From positions 5,281 through 69,280 of the forward strand of contig DATDGC010000003.1 of the NCBI GenBank assembly GCA_036522275.1: DNA of 64,000 bases, written 5' to 3'. Made by a program: the position numbers and the translations under genes. This DNA comes from JAHFRG01 sp036522275 (GTDB taxonomy: Bacteria > Pseudomonadota > Gammaproteobacteria > Burkholderiales > JAHFRG01). The notes under the pieces were generated by a model, which had not been told where the DNA came from, searched no databases, and saw only the letters and a list, made by a program, of their open reading frames with translations. Below are positions 26,521 through 35,537 of the stretch, in pieces (the stretch's first letter is position 1; each line of letters starts with the position of its first letter).

Positions 26521-27177
26521 TCAAGCCCCCGCGTGAGCCGTCCCGTTCCAGTTTACAAAGTTGGCAAGCAAACGCAAGCCGTCAGACTGGCTTTTCTCCG
26601 GGTGGAATTGCACCGCGAAAATATTATCGCACGCCACCGCGCAGGTAAAGGCAAAAGGATAACGGCTCACAGCGGCCACCTGTTGCGCGTCGCCGGCTTC
26701 GATGAAATAACTGTGGACAAAATAAAAACGGCTGCCCGGTGAAATTCCCGCCCACAGCGCATGTGTCCCTTGAGGCTCAACCCGGTTCCACCCCATGTGC
26801 GGCACCTTCAGCTTCACGCCATTACCATCCACCATCGCATCCTTTGGAAAGCGCCGCACTTTGCCGGGGAGCACACCCAGGCCTTCGACGCCGCCCTCGT
26901 CGCTCCACTCGAAGAGCATCTGCAATCCGATGCAAATGCCAAGAAACGGCTTAGTCCCGGCAGCTTCGAGCAGCGGCTTGCGCAAGCCGCGCGCATCCAT
27001 TTCGCGCATGCAATCCGGCATCGCACCCTGACCAGGGAATACCACACGTTTAGCTTCGCGAATCTGCTGTGCGGAATCAGTAACACTGATTTTTGCATCA
27101 GGAGCAACGTGCTCGAGCGCTTTCGCCACCGAGCGCAGGTTGCCCATGCCGTAATCCACTACTGCGATGTCAATCAT
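26521..27177 (-). CDS. hisH: Imidazole glycerol phosphate synthase, glutamine amidotransferase subunit
   Basis: The 218-residue class I amidotransferase has the nucleophile Cys in FLGICIGLQMLF and the His-Glu pair in VQFHPEKSQ. The N-terminal VVDYGMGNLRSV is typical of HisH. It supplies ammonia to HisF. It lies 15 bases after hisB and 109 bases before hisA. Confidence 0.96.
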   Translation of the reverse strand: MIDIAVVDYGMGNLRSVAKALEHVAPDAKISVTDSAQQIREAKRVVFPGQGAMPDCMREMDARGLRKPLLEAAGTKPFLGICIGLQMLFEWSDEGGVEGLGVLPGKVRRFPKDAMVDGNGVKLKVPHMGWNRVEPQGTHALWAGISPGSRFYFVHSYFIEAGDAQQVAAVSRYPFAFTCAVACDNIFAVQFHPEKSQSDGLRLLANFVNWNGTAHAGA

Positions 27178-27192
27178 TGATATTGCGTTAGC

Positions 27193-27780
27193 TTACAAGC
27201 TTCCCTTGGTCGAAGGTAGCCTGCCAGAATTGCGCGGATCGATTTCGGAAGCCATGCGCAACGCGCGCCCAAAAGCTTTGAATACGGTTTCACACTGGTG
27301 ATGCGCATTCTTGCCACGCAGGTTGTCAATGTGCAGCGTCACCAGGGCGTGATTGACAAAGCCCTGGAAAAACTCGTGCACCAGGTCCACATCAAACTCG
27401 CCGATGCGGGCGCGGGTGAATTTCAGGTTGAATTCCAGCTCCGGCCTTCCCGACAAGTCCACCACCACGCGCGACAGGGCCTCATCCAGCGGCACGTAGG
27501 CATGGCCAAAACGGCGCACGCCTTTTTTCCCGCCGAGCGCCTTCAGGAAAGCCTGGCCGAAAGTAATGCCGATGTCTTCCACGGTGTGGTGCGCATCAAT
27601 ATGCAAATCACCCTTCGCGGAAATTTCCAAATCCATCATGCCGTGCCGCGCTACCTGATCCAGCATATGGTCAAGAAACGTCACACCGGTGGAGAGTTTC
27701 GTCTTGCCGCTGCCGTCGAGATTAAGTTTCACGCCGATTTTTGTTTCCAGTGTATTGCGGGTAACCTGTGCCTTGCGCAT
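27193..27780 (-). CDS. hisB: Imidazoleglycerol-phosphate dehydratase
   Basis: The 195-residue monofunctional dehydratase starts MRKAQVTRNTLETKI. The metal-binding His clusters appear as FLDHMLDQVARHG, DLHIDAHHTVEDIGI and LRGKNAHHQCETVFKA. A longer frame to 27870 exists, but its 30 extra residues are Ser/Lys/Asn-rich and overlap the end of hisC, so ATG 27780 is chosen. There is no fused phosphatase domain, unlike enterobacterial HisB. Confidence 0.94.
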   Translation of the reverse strand: MRKAQVTRNTLETKIGVKLNLDGSGKTKLSTGVTFLDHMLDQVARHGMMDLEISAKGDLHIDAHHTVEDIGITFGQAFLKALGGKKGVRRFGHAYVPLDEALSRVVVDLSGRPELEFNLKFTRARIGEFDVDLVHEFFQGFVNHALVTLHIDNLRGKNAHHQCETVFKAFGRALRMASEIDPRNSGRLPSTKGSL

Positions 27781-27808
27781 GGGTGATTTATTGAAAAAAG
27801 TGGGGGTC

Positions 27809-28882
27809 TTAGGGGATGAGGCTTTGTTTGAGCGCCTGGATGAATTGCTGGTTTTGTTGTGCCGTGCCAACCGTCACCCGCAAGCAGTCTTCCAGCAGTG
27901 CATGGCTGCGATTCAGATTCTTAATAAGGACTCCGCGTTGAATTAAGCCTTTAAACACCTCGTCTGCCCGGGATACCCGGAACAGAATGAAATTCGCATC
28001 GCTCCGATACGCCAGCACCCCAGGAAGCTCCGACAATTCCGCATACAATTCTGCGCGCTGCGATTTGATTTCCCGCGCCTGCTCAAGCAACACATCCATG
28101 CGCTGCAAAAGCATCTCGGCAACGGTTTGTGTCAGCACATTCACATTATACGGCAAACGCAGCTTTTCCAGTTGCGTGAGCCACTCTCTGCGCCCTGCCA
28201 GAAAACCCAGCCGCAGTCCCGCCATCCCCAGTTTGGAAAGCGTGCGCATAACCAGCAGATTAGGGTGGTCGGTGATGCGCGGCATGAAACTTTCTTCAGC
28301 AAACACATGATACGCTTCATCCACCACCACCAGGCACGGCGCCGCCTTAATAATACGCAACAGCCCTTCACGGTCAAACAGATTACCTGTCGGGTTATTG
28401 GGATAGGCAATAAAAATCACTGCTGGCTGGTGCTGATTGATCGCCGTGATGACCGCTTCGACATCGAGTGTGAAGTCGGGATTGAGCTGCACGCCTGCGT
28501 AACGCAGCCCGGCGCAGATTGCGATCATGCGGAACAGCACGAAGGCGGGTTCCACGCTCAACAAGCTCGCGCCCGGCTTGGCGACCGCCGAAGCGATTAT
28601 TTGAATCAGCTCGTCGGAACCGTTGCCGAGCATGATTTCCATGCTCGAAGGAATTTCCATTGCTTCGCGCAGCCGCGCTTTCAGCCGGCTTGCCTGCGGA
28701 TCGGGATAGCGGTTGATGGCAACGCGGCTCACCAATTGCGCAATCTCAGCCTGCAATGGCGCAGGCAAGGCATGCGGGTTCTCCATCGCATCGAGCTTTA
28801 CCAATCCCGTGCTCTCCGGCACGTGGTAAACGCTCAACGCATGAATATCATCGCGTATGAGCTGTTCAGGAGATTTGGCCAT
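27809..28882 (-). CDS. hisC: Histidinol-phosphate aminotransferase
   Basis: The PLP-dependent fold-type I aminotransferase is about 357 residues long. Motifs include LGNGSDELIQ, YPNNPTGNLF, VVDEAYHVF and the PLP-lysine region MRTLSKLGMAGLRLGFLAG. ATG 28882 (MAKSPEQL) is preferred over an in-frame GTG at 28900. It follows hisD directly and converts imidazole-acetol phosphate to histidinol phosphate. Confidence 0.94.
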   Translation of the reverse strand: MAKSPEQLIRDDIHALSVYHVPESTGLVKLDAMENPHALPAPLQAEIAQLVSRVAINRYPDPQASRLKARLREAMEIPSSMEIMLGNGSDELIQIIASAVAKPGASLLSVEPAFVLFRMIAICAGLRYAGVQLNPDFTLDVEAVITAINQHQPAVIFIAYPNNPTGNLFDREGLLRIIKAAPCLVVVDEAYHVFAEESFMPRITDHPNLLVMRTLSKLGMAGLRLGFLAGRREWLTQLEKLRLPYNVNVLTQTVAEMLLQRMDVLLEQAREIKSQRAELYAELSELPGVLAYRSDANFILFRVSRADEVFKGLIQRGVLIKNLNRSHALLEDCLRVTVGTAQQNQQFIQALKQSLIP

Positions 28883-28902
28883 GATCGAAATTCGCTGCAC
28901 CG

Positions 28903-30201
28903 CTATTTCATGCGGTATTGGGCGGACCTGGCGTGTGCCTGCAAACCCTCTCCCATGGCGAGTTCCACCGCCACTTTGCCGAGTTTTACCGCGCCTTCCT
29001 TGGATACGCTAATCACGCTGGAGCGTTTCTGGAAATCGTACACGCCCAACGGCGAGGAAAAGCGCGCGCTGCGCGAAGTCGGCAGCACGTGATTCGGCCC
29101 GGCGCAGTAATCACCCAAAGCCTGCGAGCTGTAACGGCCGATGAAAATCGCACCGGCGTTCTTGATTTTGGCCGCCCAGCTTTCTGCGTTTTCCACAGAG
29201 AGCTCGACATGCTCAGGCGCGATGCGGTTGGCAATAGCGCATGCTTCATCGAGGTCTTTCACCTTAATCAGCGCGCCGCGTTTTTCGAGGGAAGCACGGA
29301 TAACTTCCCGGCGCGGCAGCGAGGGCAGCAGGCGTTTGATGCTCGCTGCAACCGCGTCTATGAAGTTTGCGTCAGGAGAAAGCAAGATGGCCTGCGCCAT
29401 TTCGTCGTGCTCGGATTGAGAGAATAAATCCATCGCCACCCAGTCGGGATTAGTCTGCCCGTCGCAAATCACCAGAATCTCAGAAGGCCCGGCCACCATG
29501 TCCAGGCCCACCACGCCGAACACGCGCCGCTTAGCCGCGGCGACATAAGCGTTGCCCGGGCCGACGATTTTGTCTACCTGCGGGATGGTCTTAGTGCCAT
29601 AAGCCAGCGCACCTATAGCCTGCGCGCCGCCAATGGTAAACACACGATCCACTCCGGTGATTGCGGCGGCAGCAAGCACCAAATCGTTCTGCTCGCCGTT
29701 GGGCGTGGGAACTGTCATGATGAGCTCGCGCACTCCCCCTAATTTGGCGGGAATCGCATTCATCAGCACGGTGGAAGGATAAGCCGCTTTGCCGCCGGGA
29801 ACATACATGCCCACGCGCTCGAGAGGCGTCACTTGCTGGCCAAGCAATGTGCCTTCAGTATCACGATAGCTCCAGGATTGGACAAGCTGCTTTTCGTGAT
29901 AGGCGCGAATGCGCGCCGCCGCGGCTTCCAGAGCATCCCGCTGCGGTGTGGGCAGCATAAGCAAAGCGGCGGCGAGGCTCGCCTGCGGAAGTTCCAACTC
30001 GCGCACCGTTTTCGCTTTGAGCCGATCAAAACGCCAGGTGTATTCAAGAAGCGCTGCATCGCCGCGCTTTTTTACCTCCGCGAGAATTTTGGCCACGGCA
30101 GTATCCACCTTGGTATTGAGTGCCGCTTCAAAGGTAAGCAGCGCCTTAAGCCTGCGTTCGAAATCGCGCTGGGTGGTCGAAAGACGCCTGAGCTTAGCCA
30201 T
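28903..30201 (-). CDS. hisD: Histidinol dehydrogenase
   Basis: The 432-residue zinc enzyme carries out the last two oxidations to histidine. Signatures are YVPGGKAAYPSTVLMNAIPAK, the NAD-site element IGGAQAIGALAYGT, SEILVICD and SEHDEMAQA, plus the zinc ligand region APEHVEL. The start overlaps the hisG end by eight bases. Confidence 0.96.
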   Translation of the reverse strand: MAKLRRLSTTQRDFERRLKALLTFEAALNTKVDTAVAKILAEVKKRGDAALLEYTWRFDRLKAKTVRELELPQASLAAALLMLPTPQRDALEAAAARIRAYHEKQLVQSWSYRDTEGTLLGQQVTPLERVGMYVPGGKAAYPSTVLMNAIPAKLGGVRELIMTVPTPNGEQNDLVLAAAAITGVDRVFTIGGAQAIGALAYGTKTIPQVDKIVGPGNAYVAAAKRRVFGVVGLDMVAGPSEILVICDGQTNPDWVAMDLFSQSEHDEMAQAILLSPDANFIDAVAASIKRLLPSLPRREVIRASLEKRGALIKVKDLDEACAIANRIAPEHVELSVENAESWAAKIKNAGAIFIGRYSSQALGDYCAGPNHVLPTSRSARFSSPLGVYDFQKRSSVISVSKEGAVKLGKVAVELAMGEGLQAHARSAQYRMK

Positions 30202-30841
30202 GGCTCACCGCCTTTTCAAATGCGTCAATGAGCGGCCTGATGGCCTCGCGTTTCAGTTTCAGCGCCGCTTGGTTAACGATGAGCCTGGCGGAAACCGGCG
30301 CGATTTCTTCCACTGCCTGCAGGTTGTTGGCTTTTAGCGTGTTGCCGGTGCTCACCAGATCCACGATAGCATCGGCCAGCCCGGTGAGCGGGGCAAGTTC
30401 CATCGAGCCGTAGAGCTTGACGAGATCAACATGCACGCCTTTCGCCGCGAAATGTTCGCGCGCGGTTTGCAGGTATTTGGTGGCGACGCGCAGCCGCGCG
30501 CCCTCCCGCACCGCGCTTGCATAATCAAAACCCGCGGGCACTGCCACCACCATGCGGCAGCGGGCGATGTTCAAATCCAGCGGCTGGTACAGCCCGGCGC
30601 CGCCGTGCTCGTCCAGCACGTCCTTACCGGCAATACCCAGTTCCGCAGCGCCGTATTGAACGTAAGTGGGCACGTCGGAAGCGCGCACGATGATGATGCG
30701 GATGTCAGCGCGGTTAGTGGCAAGTATCAGCTTGCGCGAGATTTCCGGATTGTCGAGCGCAACGATGCCCGCCGCTTTCAAGAGCGGCAAGGTCTCGTCG
30801 AAAATACGGCCTTTGGATAAGGCGAGGGTAATGCCTGACAC
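30194..30841 (-). CDS. hisG: ATP phosphoribosyltransferase, short form
   Basis: The 215-residue enzyme lacks the C-terminal regulatory ACT-like domain of long HisG, so it belongs to the short class that needs HisZ as a regulatory partner. Motifs include LALSKGRIF, AELGIAGKDVL and DLVSTGNTLKANNL. It performs the first committed step of histidine synthesis. No hisZ lies in the window. It starts the his gene run 72 bases after murA. Confidence 0.95.
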   Translation of the reverse strand: MSGITLALSKGRIFDETLPLLKAAGIVALDNPEISRKLILATNRADIRIIIVRASDVPTYVQYGAAELGIAGKDVLDEHGGAGLYQPLDLNIARCRMVVAVPAGFDYASAVREGARLRVATKYLQTAREHFAAKGVHVDLVKLYGSMELAPLTGLADAIVDLVSTGNTLKANNLQAVEEIAPVSARLIVNQAALKLKREAIRPLIDAFEKAVSHG

Positions 30842-30872
30842 GGCGGTCTCTATAAACTAAAAAACGCATTTT

Positions 30873-30915
30873 ACCGCAGAGAACAGGCGGCGCGGAGAAG
30901 TTTTCTTTGAAAATC
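30873..30915. repeat. Partial copy of the GC-arm intergenic repeat near murA/hisG
   Basis: ACCGCAGAGA and GGCGGCGCGGAGAAG followed by TTTTCTTTGAAAATC resemble one arm plus the A/T centre of the palindromic repeat between hisA and hisF. The second arm is degraded into the murA 3' end. It is a weak match, so its relation to the other copy is an inference. Confidence 0.4.
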
Positions 30916-32167
30916 AATGCGCGCGGCGGATGCACGCGCCTAATTGCGACAGTTTCTCTTCTATACATTCGTAGCCGCGGTCGAGATGATAGACGCGGTC
31001 CACCACGGTTTCACCGCGCGCGACCATTCCCGCGAGCACCAGGCTTGCCGAGGCGCGCAAATCGGTGGCCATGACTTTTGCGCCATCCAGTTGCGCGACG
31101 CCTTGCACCATTGCGGTATTGCCTTCGACCTCGATCTTGGCTCCCATGCGCCGCAGCTCCTGGACATGCATGAAACGGTTTTCAAAAATCGTCTCAGTGA
31201 CGGTGGAAGCACCGTGCGCCACGCTGTTCAACACCATGAACTGCGCCTGCATGTCGGTGGGGAAACCCGGATAAGGCGCAGTGTGCACGTTGACCGCTTT
31301 GAGTTCCCCGTTCATCTTGAGGCTCACCCAGTTATCCCCTGATTCGATATCCGCTCCGGCCTCGCGCAGCTTCTCCAGCAGCGCATCGAGAATATCCGAC
31401 CGGGTATCCTTGAGGCGAATGCGCCCGCCGGTGGCCGCTGCCGCAACCAGAAAAGTACCGGTTTCAATGCGGTCAGGCATGATGCGATAACGCGCGCCGT
31501 GCAGCTTGCCCACGCCTTCAATGGTAATCATGTCGCTGCCTGCGCCGCGAATGCGCGCCCCCATGGCGTTGAGGCAATTTGCCAGATCCACTACTTCCGG
31601 CTCACGCGCTGCGTTTTCAATCACTGTGGATCCTTGCGCCAGAGTCGCCGCCATCATCAGATTCTCTGTTCCGGTGACCGATACCAGATCCATGAAAATG
31701 CGCGCGCCCTTCAAGCGCTTCGCCCGCGCATGGATATAGCCGTGCTCAATGACGATTTCAGCGCCCATCGCCTGCAGGCCTTTGATGTGCAAATCCACCG
31801 GCCGCACGCCGATCGCGCAACCGCCAGGGAGACTCACCCGCGCCTCGCCGGCGCGCGCCAGCATCGGTCCCAACACCAGGATGGAAGCACGCATGGTTTT
31901 CACCAGCTCGTAGGGTGCAACCGGATTGTTCAAACGCTCCGCAGTGAGCTCAACCTCCATTTTCTCATGGAGCGACACTGCGACACCCATTTGCCCGAGC
32001 AGATTGAGCATGGTGGTAACATCGTGCAAGTGCGGCACATTCTCGATTTTCAGCGGCTCGTAGGTAAGCAGGCTCGCACAGAGTATCGGCAGAGCGGCGT
32101 TCTTGGCGCCGGAAATCCATACCTCGCCTGAAAGCGGCGCACCGCCCTGAATGACTAGCTTGTCCAT
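30914..32167 (-). CDS. murA: UDP-N-acetylglucosamine 1-carboxyvinyltransferase
   Basis: The 417-residue enzyme transfers enolpyruvate from PEP to UDP-GlcNAc, the first committed step of peptidoglycan synthesis. The active-site loop is LPGGCAIGVRPVD, with the nucleophilic Cys that fosfomycin alkylates, so the enzyme should be fosfomycin-sensitive in principle. The N-terminus VIQGGAPLSGEVWISGAKNAALP is canonical. It overlaps the 3' end of ibaG by 13 bases. Confidence 0.97.
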   Translation of the reverse strand: MDKLVIQGGAPLSGEVWISGAKNAALPILCASLLTYEPLKIENVPHLHDVTTMLNLLGQMGVAVSLHEKMEVELTAERLNNPVAPYELVKTMRASILVLGPMLARAGEARVSLPGGCAIGVRPVDLHIKGLQAMGAEIVIEHGYIHARAKRLKGARIFMDLVSVTGTENLMMAATLAQGSTVIENAAREPEVVDLANCLNAMGARIRGAGSDMITIEGVGKLHGARYRIMPDRIETGTFLVAAAATGGRIRLKDTRSDILDALLEKLREAGADIESGDNWVSLKMNGELKAVNVHTAPYPGFPTDMQAQFMVLNSVAHGASTVTETIFENRFMHVQELRRMGAKIEVEGNTAMVQGVAQLDGAKVMATDLRASASLVLAGMVARGETVVDRVYHLDRGYECIEEKLSQLGACIRRAH

Positions 32168-32388
32168 TCTTCCGGACTATAAGTCTTCATTGACAGCGCG
32201 TGAATCTCCTCTCGCATCCTGTCGCCTAACGCGCGGTATACGATTTGGTGCTGCTGCACCCGGCTCTTGCCGCGAAAAGCGGCGCTCACAATGACCGCTT
32301 CGAAATGCTGACCATCGCCCTGTACTTCGACAAACTCGCACGGCAGATTGTCTTGAATGTAACTTTTGACGTCTTCGGGCTTAATCAT
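32155..32388 (-). CDS. ibaG: BolA-family protein IbaG
   Basis: The 77-residue BolA-like protein starts MIKPEDVKSYIQDNLPCEFVEVQGDG and ends with the conserved RMREEIHALSMKTYSPEEW. A longer frame to 32433 runs into the upstream permease gene, so ATG 32388 is chosen. IbaG binds monothiol glutaredoxin and Fe-S clusters and has been linked to acid stress. It sits immediately before murA, as in E. coli. Confidence 0.93.
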   Translation of the reverse strand: MIKPEDVKSYIQDNLPCEFVEVQGDGQHFEAVIVSAAFRGKSRVQQHQIVYRALGDRMREEIHALSMKTYSPEEWTS

Positions 32389-32396
32389 AAGGGTGT

Positions 32397-33152
32397 TTAA
32401 TAGCGTAACTTGTAACCGATTTTGAGCAACCACAAGGTAAGCAATGATAAGACTAAGAAACAGCTTGCGACAACGGCGATGCTCAAGCCTGGCGCAACAT
32501 CGGAAAGCCCGAAGAAGCCGTAACGGAAGCCGTCAATCATGTAGAAAAAAGGATTGAAATGCGACGCCACCTGCCAAAATTGCGGCAGTGAATGTATCGA
32601 ATAAAACACCCCGCTCAGGAAGGTCAGTGGAATGATGATGAAATTCTGGAACGCAGCAAGCTGGTCGAACTTGTCGGCCCAGATGCCGGCGATGATCCCC
32701 ATGGCGCCGAGGATTCCGCTTCCCAGAAACGCGAACAGCAACACCCACAACGGGTATGTTAACGGCACTGCGACAAACCACAGCGTGATTGCGAACACCC
32801 CCAACCCCACCAACAACCCGCGCACCATGGCCGCCAGCAGGTAAGCCAGGAAAAACTCCCCGTGCGACAGCGGTGGCAGAAGGATAAAGATGATGTTTCC
32901 GGTGATCTTCGATTGAATCAGGCTGGAGGAGCTGTTGGCAAAAGCATTTTGCAGTACGGTCATCATCACCAGCCCTGGCACCAGGAATGCGGTATAGCTG
33001 ACACTTTCATAAACCTGCACGTGCTCTTCCAGAACGTGGGAAAAAATCAGCAAATACAACAGCGCGGTCACCATCGGCGCCAGTATGGTTTGGAAACCTA
33101 CTTTCCAGAAGCGCAGCAGTTCTTTGTAGAACAGGGTCGAGAACCCGCGCAT
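32397..33152 (-). CDS. ABC-2 type transporter permease (YadH-like)
   Basis: The 251-residue protein has six predicted membrane segments and the ABC-2 permease pattern. Family features are FLSGVFYSIHSLPQFWQ, FNPFFYMIDGFRYGFFG and a GIWADKFDQL loop. Its start overlaps the stop of the ATPase gene by one base, so the two are coupled and should form one exporter. The substrate is unknown. This ATPase/permease pair next to mla and murA is common in betaproteobacteria. Confidence 0.92.
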   Translation of the reverse strand: MRGFSTLFYKELLRFWKVGFQTILAPMVTALLYLLIFSHVLEEHVQVYESVSYTAFLVPGLVMMTVLQNAFANSSSSLIQSKITGNIIFILLPPLSHGEFFLAYLLAAMVRGLLVGLGVFAITLWFVAVPLTYPLWVLLFAFLGSGILGAMGIIAGIWADKFDQLAAFQNFIIIPLTFLSGVFYSIHSLPQFWQVASHFNPFFYMIDGFRYGFFGLSDVAPGLSIAVVASCFLVLSLLTLWLLKIGYKLRY

Positions 33153-34051
33153 CAGTGCTTGCTCATTATTTTCACAAACACTTCTTCCAGGTCGGGCTGT
33201 AGTAACTCGATTTCCTGCGCCGCGATGCCCGCTTCGCGCAGCCGCAACATTACTTTTTCCAGTTCCGCATAATCGGGCAAAGCCAGCGTATAGCTTGATT
33301 CACTGCGCTGCGTGAGCAAAGACTGCAAATCGGCGGGCAGGTGATCCGGCGACAGACGCAACTTGATTCGGTGTCCGGAAAAACTTTCCAGAAGATTTTT
33401 GGTGGTGTCGAGCGCGACGATTTTCCCCTGTTTCATCATGGCGATGCGGCTGCATAGCGCTTCCGCCTCTTCCAGATAATGCGTGGTGAGCACAATGGTA
33501 TGGCCGACGGCGTTAAGTTTTCTGATGAACTGCCAGAGTCCCTGACGCAGCTCCACATCCACTCCCGCAGTCGGCTCGTCAAGCACGATGACCGGCGGCT
33601 TGTGTACCAGCGCCTGAGCCACCAGCACGCGCCGCTTCATGCCCCCGGATAAAGCACGCATATTGGTATCGGCCTTGTCAGCAAGGTCCAGATGGTGAAT
33701 CACCTCATCAATCCAGCCGCGATTATTTTTAATCCCAAAATAACCGGATTGGATAGTGAGCGTCTCTCGAACCGTGAAAAAAGGATCGAACACCAGTTCC
33801 TGCGGCACCACGCCGAGCACACGCCGCGCTTCGCGGTATTGAGCGACGACGTCAAAGCCCATTACCGCAAGCTTACCGTGATCGGCGCGCGACAACCCGG
33901 CGAGGACATTGATGAGAGTGGTTTTGCCGGCGCCGTTGGGTCCCAAGAGCGCAAAGAACTCGCCCTGTGCAATTTCCAGGCTTACATTCCTCAGCGCCTG
34001 AACCAAACCAAAGTTTTTATGCACTTCTCTAATTTGAATGGCGGGAGTCAT
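33152..34051 (-). CDS. ABC transporter ATP-binding protein (YadG-like)
   Basis: The ATPase is about 299 residues long, with Walker A GPNGAGKTT, signature LSGGMKRRV, Walker B VIVLDEPTAGVD and switch His in LTTHYLEEAE. A C-terminal extension of about 75 residues follows the core, as in YadG/DrrA-type exporters. ATG 34051 (MTPAIQIREV) is preferred because the 12 extra residues of the longer frame do not resemble the family. It pairs with the downstream permease. Confidence 0.93.
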   Translation of the reverse strand: MTPAIQIREVHKNFGLVQALRNVSLEIAQGEFFALLGPNGAGKTTLINVLAGLSRADHGKLAVMGFDVVAQYREARRVLGVVPQELVFDPFFTVRETLTIQSGYFGIKNNRGWIDEVIHHLDLADKADTNMRALSGGMKRRVLVAQALVHKPPVIVLDEPTAGVDVELRQGLWQFIRKLNAVGHTIVLTTHYLEEAEALCSRIAMMKQGKIVALDTTKNLLESFSGHRIKLRLSPDHLPADLQSLLTQRSESSYTLALPDYAELEKVMLRLREAGIAAQEIELLQPDLEEVFVKIMSKH

Positions 34052-34135
34052 GTATCGTGCTGAGGTGTGAAACCGGGGAGAAAACAACTAAGAAACCTGA
34101 TTATTCGTTTACCGATAGCCCTGCTCCTTCGGTTC

Positions 34136-34426
34136 TTACCCCTCGCCACAAAAGGGTATTAATTCCAGTACACCGTAGACCGAGGCAAGGCTTTTCATAT
34201 TATCCGGCATATTGACTACGCACAGTTGCAAGTTGCGGCTTTTGGAAACACGCAGCCATTCAAGTACCATACTGATGGCAGCAGAATCCACCTCATCCAG
34301 CCCGCTGAAATCAATTTGCTTAAGTTCGGGATTGAGCTGCTGCAGGCCTGCCTCGAGCACCGACATCACGTTACCGATGGTGACCGGGCCTTGCACCCGT
34401 AACCGGCTGCCGTCACGAACAATCAT
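34136..34426 (-). CDS. mlaB: STAS-domain lipid-transport protein MlaB
   Basis: The 96-residue STAS-domain protein is the cytoplasmic accessory subunit of the MlaFEDB complex. The core LKQIDFSGLDEVDSAAISMVL matches the STAS beta-strand/helix around the conserved Ser. It overlaps the mlaC stop by four bases and ends the mla run. Confidence 0.9.
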   Translation of the reverse strand: MIVRDGSRLRVQGPVTIGNVMSVLEAGLQQLNPELKQIDFSGLDEVDSAAISMVLEWLRVSKSRNLQLCVVNMPDNMKSLASVYGVLELIPFCGEG

Positions 34427-35073
34427 TTTGTTTCCGACAGTACCTGCAGGTTGGCCGGTTTTTCCTCGCCGCTTTCGAGTTTTTCATTCTTGTCCATCAA
34501 CGTCTTAATCAACCCGTCTATGCCTGAACGGTTGATTTCATTGTTGAACGTACTGCGGTAATTCGTCACCAGGCTGATCCCGGCCACAATCACGTCGTAA
34601 ACTTTCCAGCCTTGCTGTGTCTTTTCCAAGCTGTAATCGATCACGATTGGCTGCCCGCCGGGCTGGTTAATCTCCACTTTAACTGTCGCATCATCGCCCT
34701 TGACATCGGCGGTCTTCACTTCGTAGGTCTGGTCCTTGTAGTTGGTGAGCGCAGAGGAATAAGTGCGTACCAGTAACGTACGAAATTCTTTTACCAGCGC
34801 CTGCTGTTGTTCCGGCGTGGCGGTGCGCCAGTTTTTACCCACCGCGAGCCGGGTGATGCGGGTGAAATTGAAATGTGGCAGGATTTTCGTTTCCACCAGA
34901 TCCACAAGTTTTTTGCGGTCGCCGGTCTGGATTTCCTTGTCCTTTTTAATAATGTCCAGCACCTCTTTAGAGGTGTTCCGCACCAGCACATCCGGTGGCA
35001 CAATGTCCGCGGCCAGCGTCAAGCCACTCGCGAATGCCGCCAGCACCAGTAGCAACTTCGGGATAATTTTCAT
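34423..35073 (-). CDS. mlaC: Periplasmic phospholipid-binding protein MlaC
   Basis: The 216-residue protein starts with a signal peptide (LLLVLAAFASGLTLAA) and has the MlaC/Ttg2D core (VETKILPHFNFTRITRLAVG, YKDQTYEVKTADV). It ferries phospholipid between the outer-membrane MlaA complex and the inner-membrane MlaFEDB transporter. No mlaA (vacJ) gene is present here, although many relatives keep one in the operon. Four-base overlaps couple it to mlaD and mlaB. Confidence 0.94.
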   Translation of the reverse strand: MKIIPKLLLVLAAFASGLTLAADIVPPDVLVRNTSKEVLDIIKKDKEIQTGDRKKLVDLVETKILPHFNFTRITRLAVGKNWRTATPEQQQALVKEFRTLLVRTYSSALTNYKDQTYEVKTADVKGDDATVKVEINQPGGQPIVIDYSLEKTQQGWKVYDVIVAGISLVTNYRSTFNNEINRSGIDGLIKTLMDKNEKLESGEEKPANLQVLSETK

Positions 35074-35537
35074 TTCTTGTCACCTTCAGCTTTGTTGAAT
35101 AAAAACTGGCCAATTAACTTTTCCAGCACTATCGCAGACTGGGTTTTCTTGATGGTTTCCCCCGCCTGCAGAATTTCGCTGTCGCCTCCCGCATCCAGCC
35201 CCACATACTGATCACCGAGCAAACCGGATGTGAGGATGCTGGCGAAAGTGTCCTTGGGAAACTGATAACGATTCTCGAGACTTAAAGTTACTCTCGCCAC
35301 GTAGTCCTTGTTGTCAAAGCGGATTTCAGCGACGCGTCCGACCACCACTCCGGCGCTTTTCACTGGCGCGCGCACTTTTAAGCCCCCGATGTTCTCAAAA
35401 TTGGCATACAGCACGTAATTATCACTAGACAAGCTAAAGCTGCTAAGGTTGCCGACTTTGAATGCCAGCATGAACAAGGCGACGATTCCGGCAAAGACGA
35501 ATACGCCTGCCCACAAATCGAGCGTTTTAGATCCCAT
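35070..35537 (-). CDS. mlaD: MCE-domain lipid transport protein MlaD
   Basis: The 155-residue protein has one N-terminal membrane helix (DLWAGVFVFAGIVALFML) and a single MCE domain (GGLKVRAPVKSAGVVVGRV; TSGLLGDQYVGLDAGG). MCE hexamers form the periplasmic lipid tunnel. ATG 35537 is chosen because its A is the last base of the mlaE stop (TGATG) and a GGAGGA site lies 5 bases upstream. A longer frame to 35654 overlaps mlaE. Confidence 0.94.
   Translation of the reverse strand: MGSKTLDLWAGVFVFAGIVALFMLAFKVGNLSSFSLSSDNYVLYANFENIGGLKVRAPVKSAGVVVGRVAEIRFDNKDYVARVTLSLENRYQFPKDTFASILTSGLLGDQYVGLDAGGDSEILQAGETIKKTQSAIVLEKLIGQFLFNKAEGDKK

Noticed and set aside
27193..27870. N-terminally extended HisB (225 residues)
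   Set aside because: The extension is low-complexity and overlaps hisC. MRKAQVTRNT at 27780 matches the family start.
28127..29092. 321-codon open frame opposite hisC/hisD
   Set aside because: It is antisense to two complete his genes, with no start signal or family motif.
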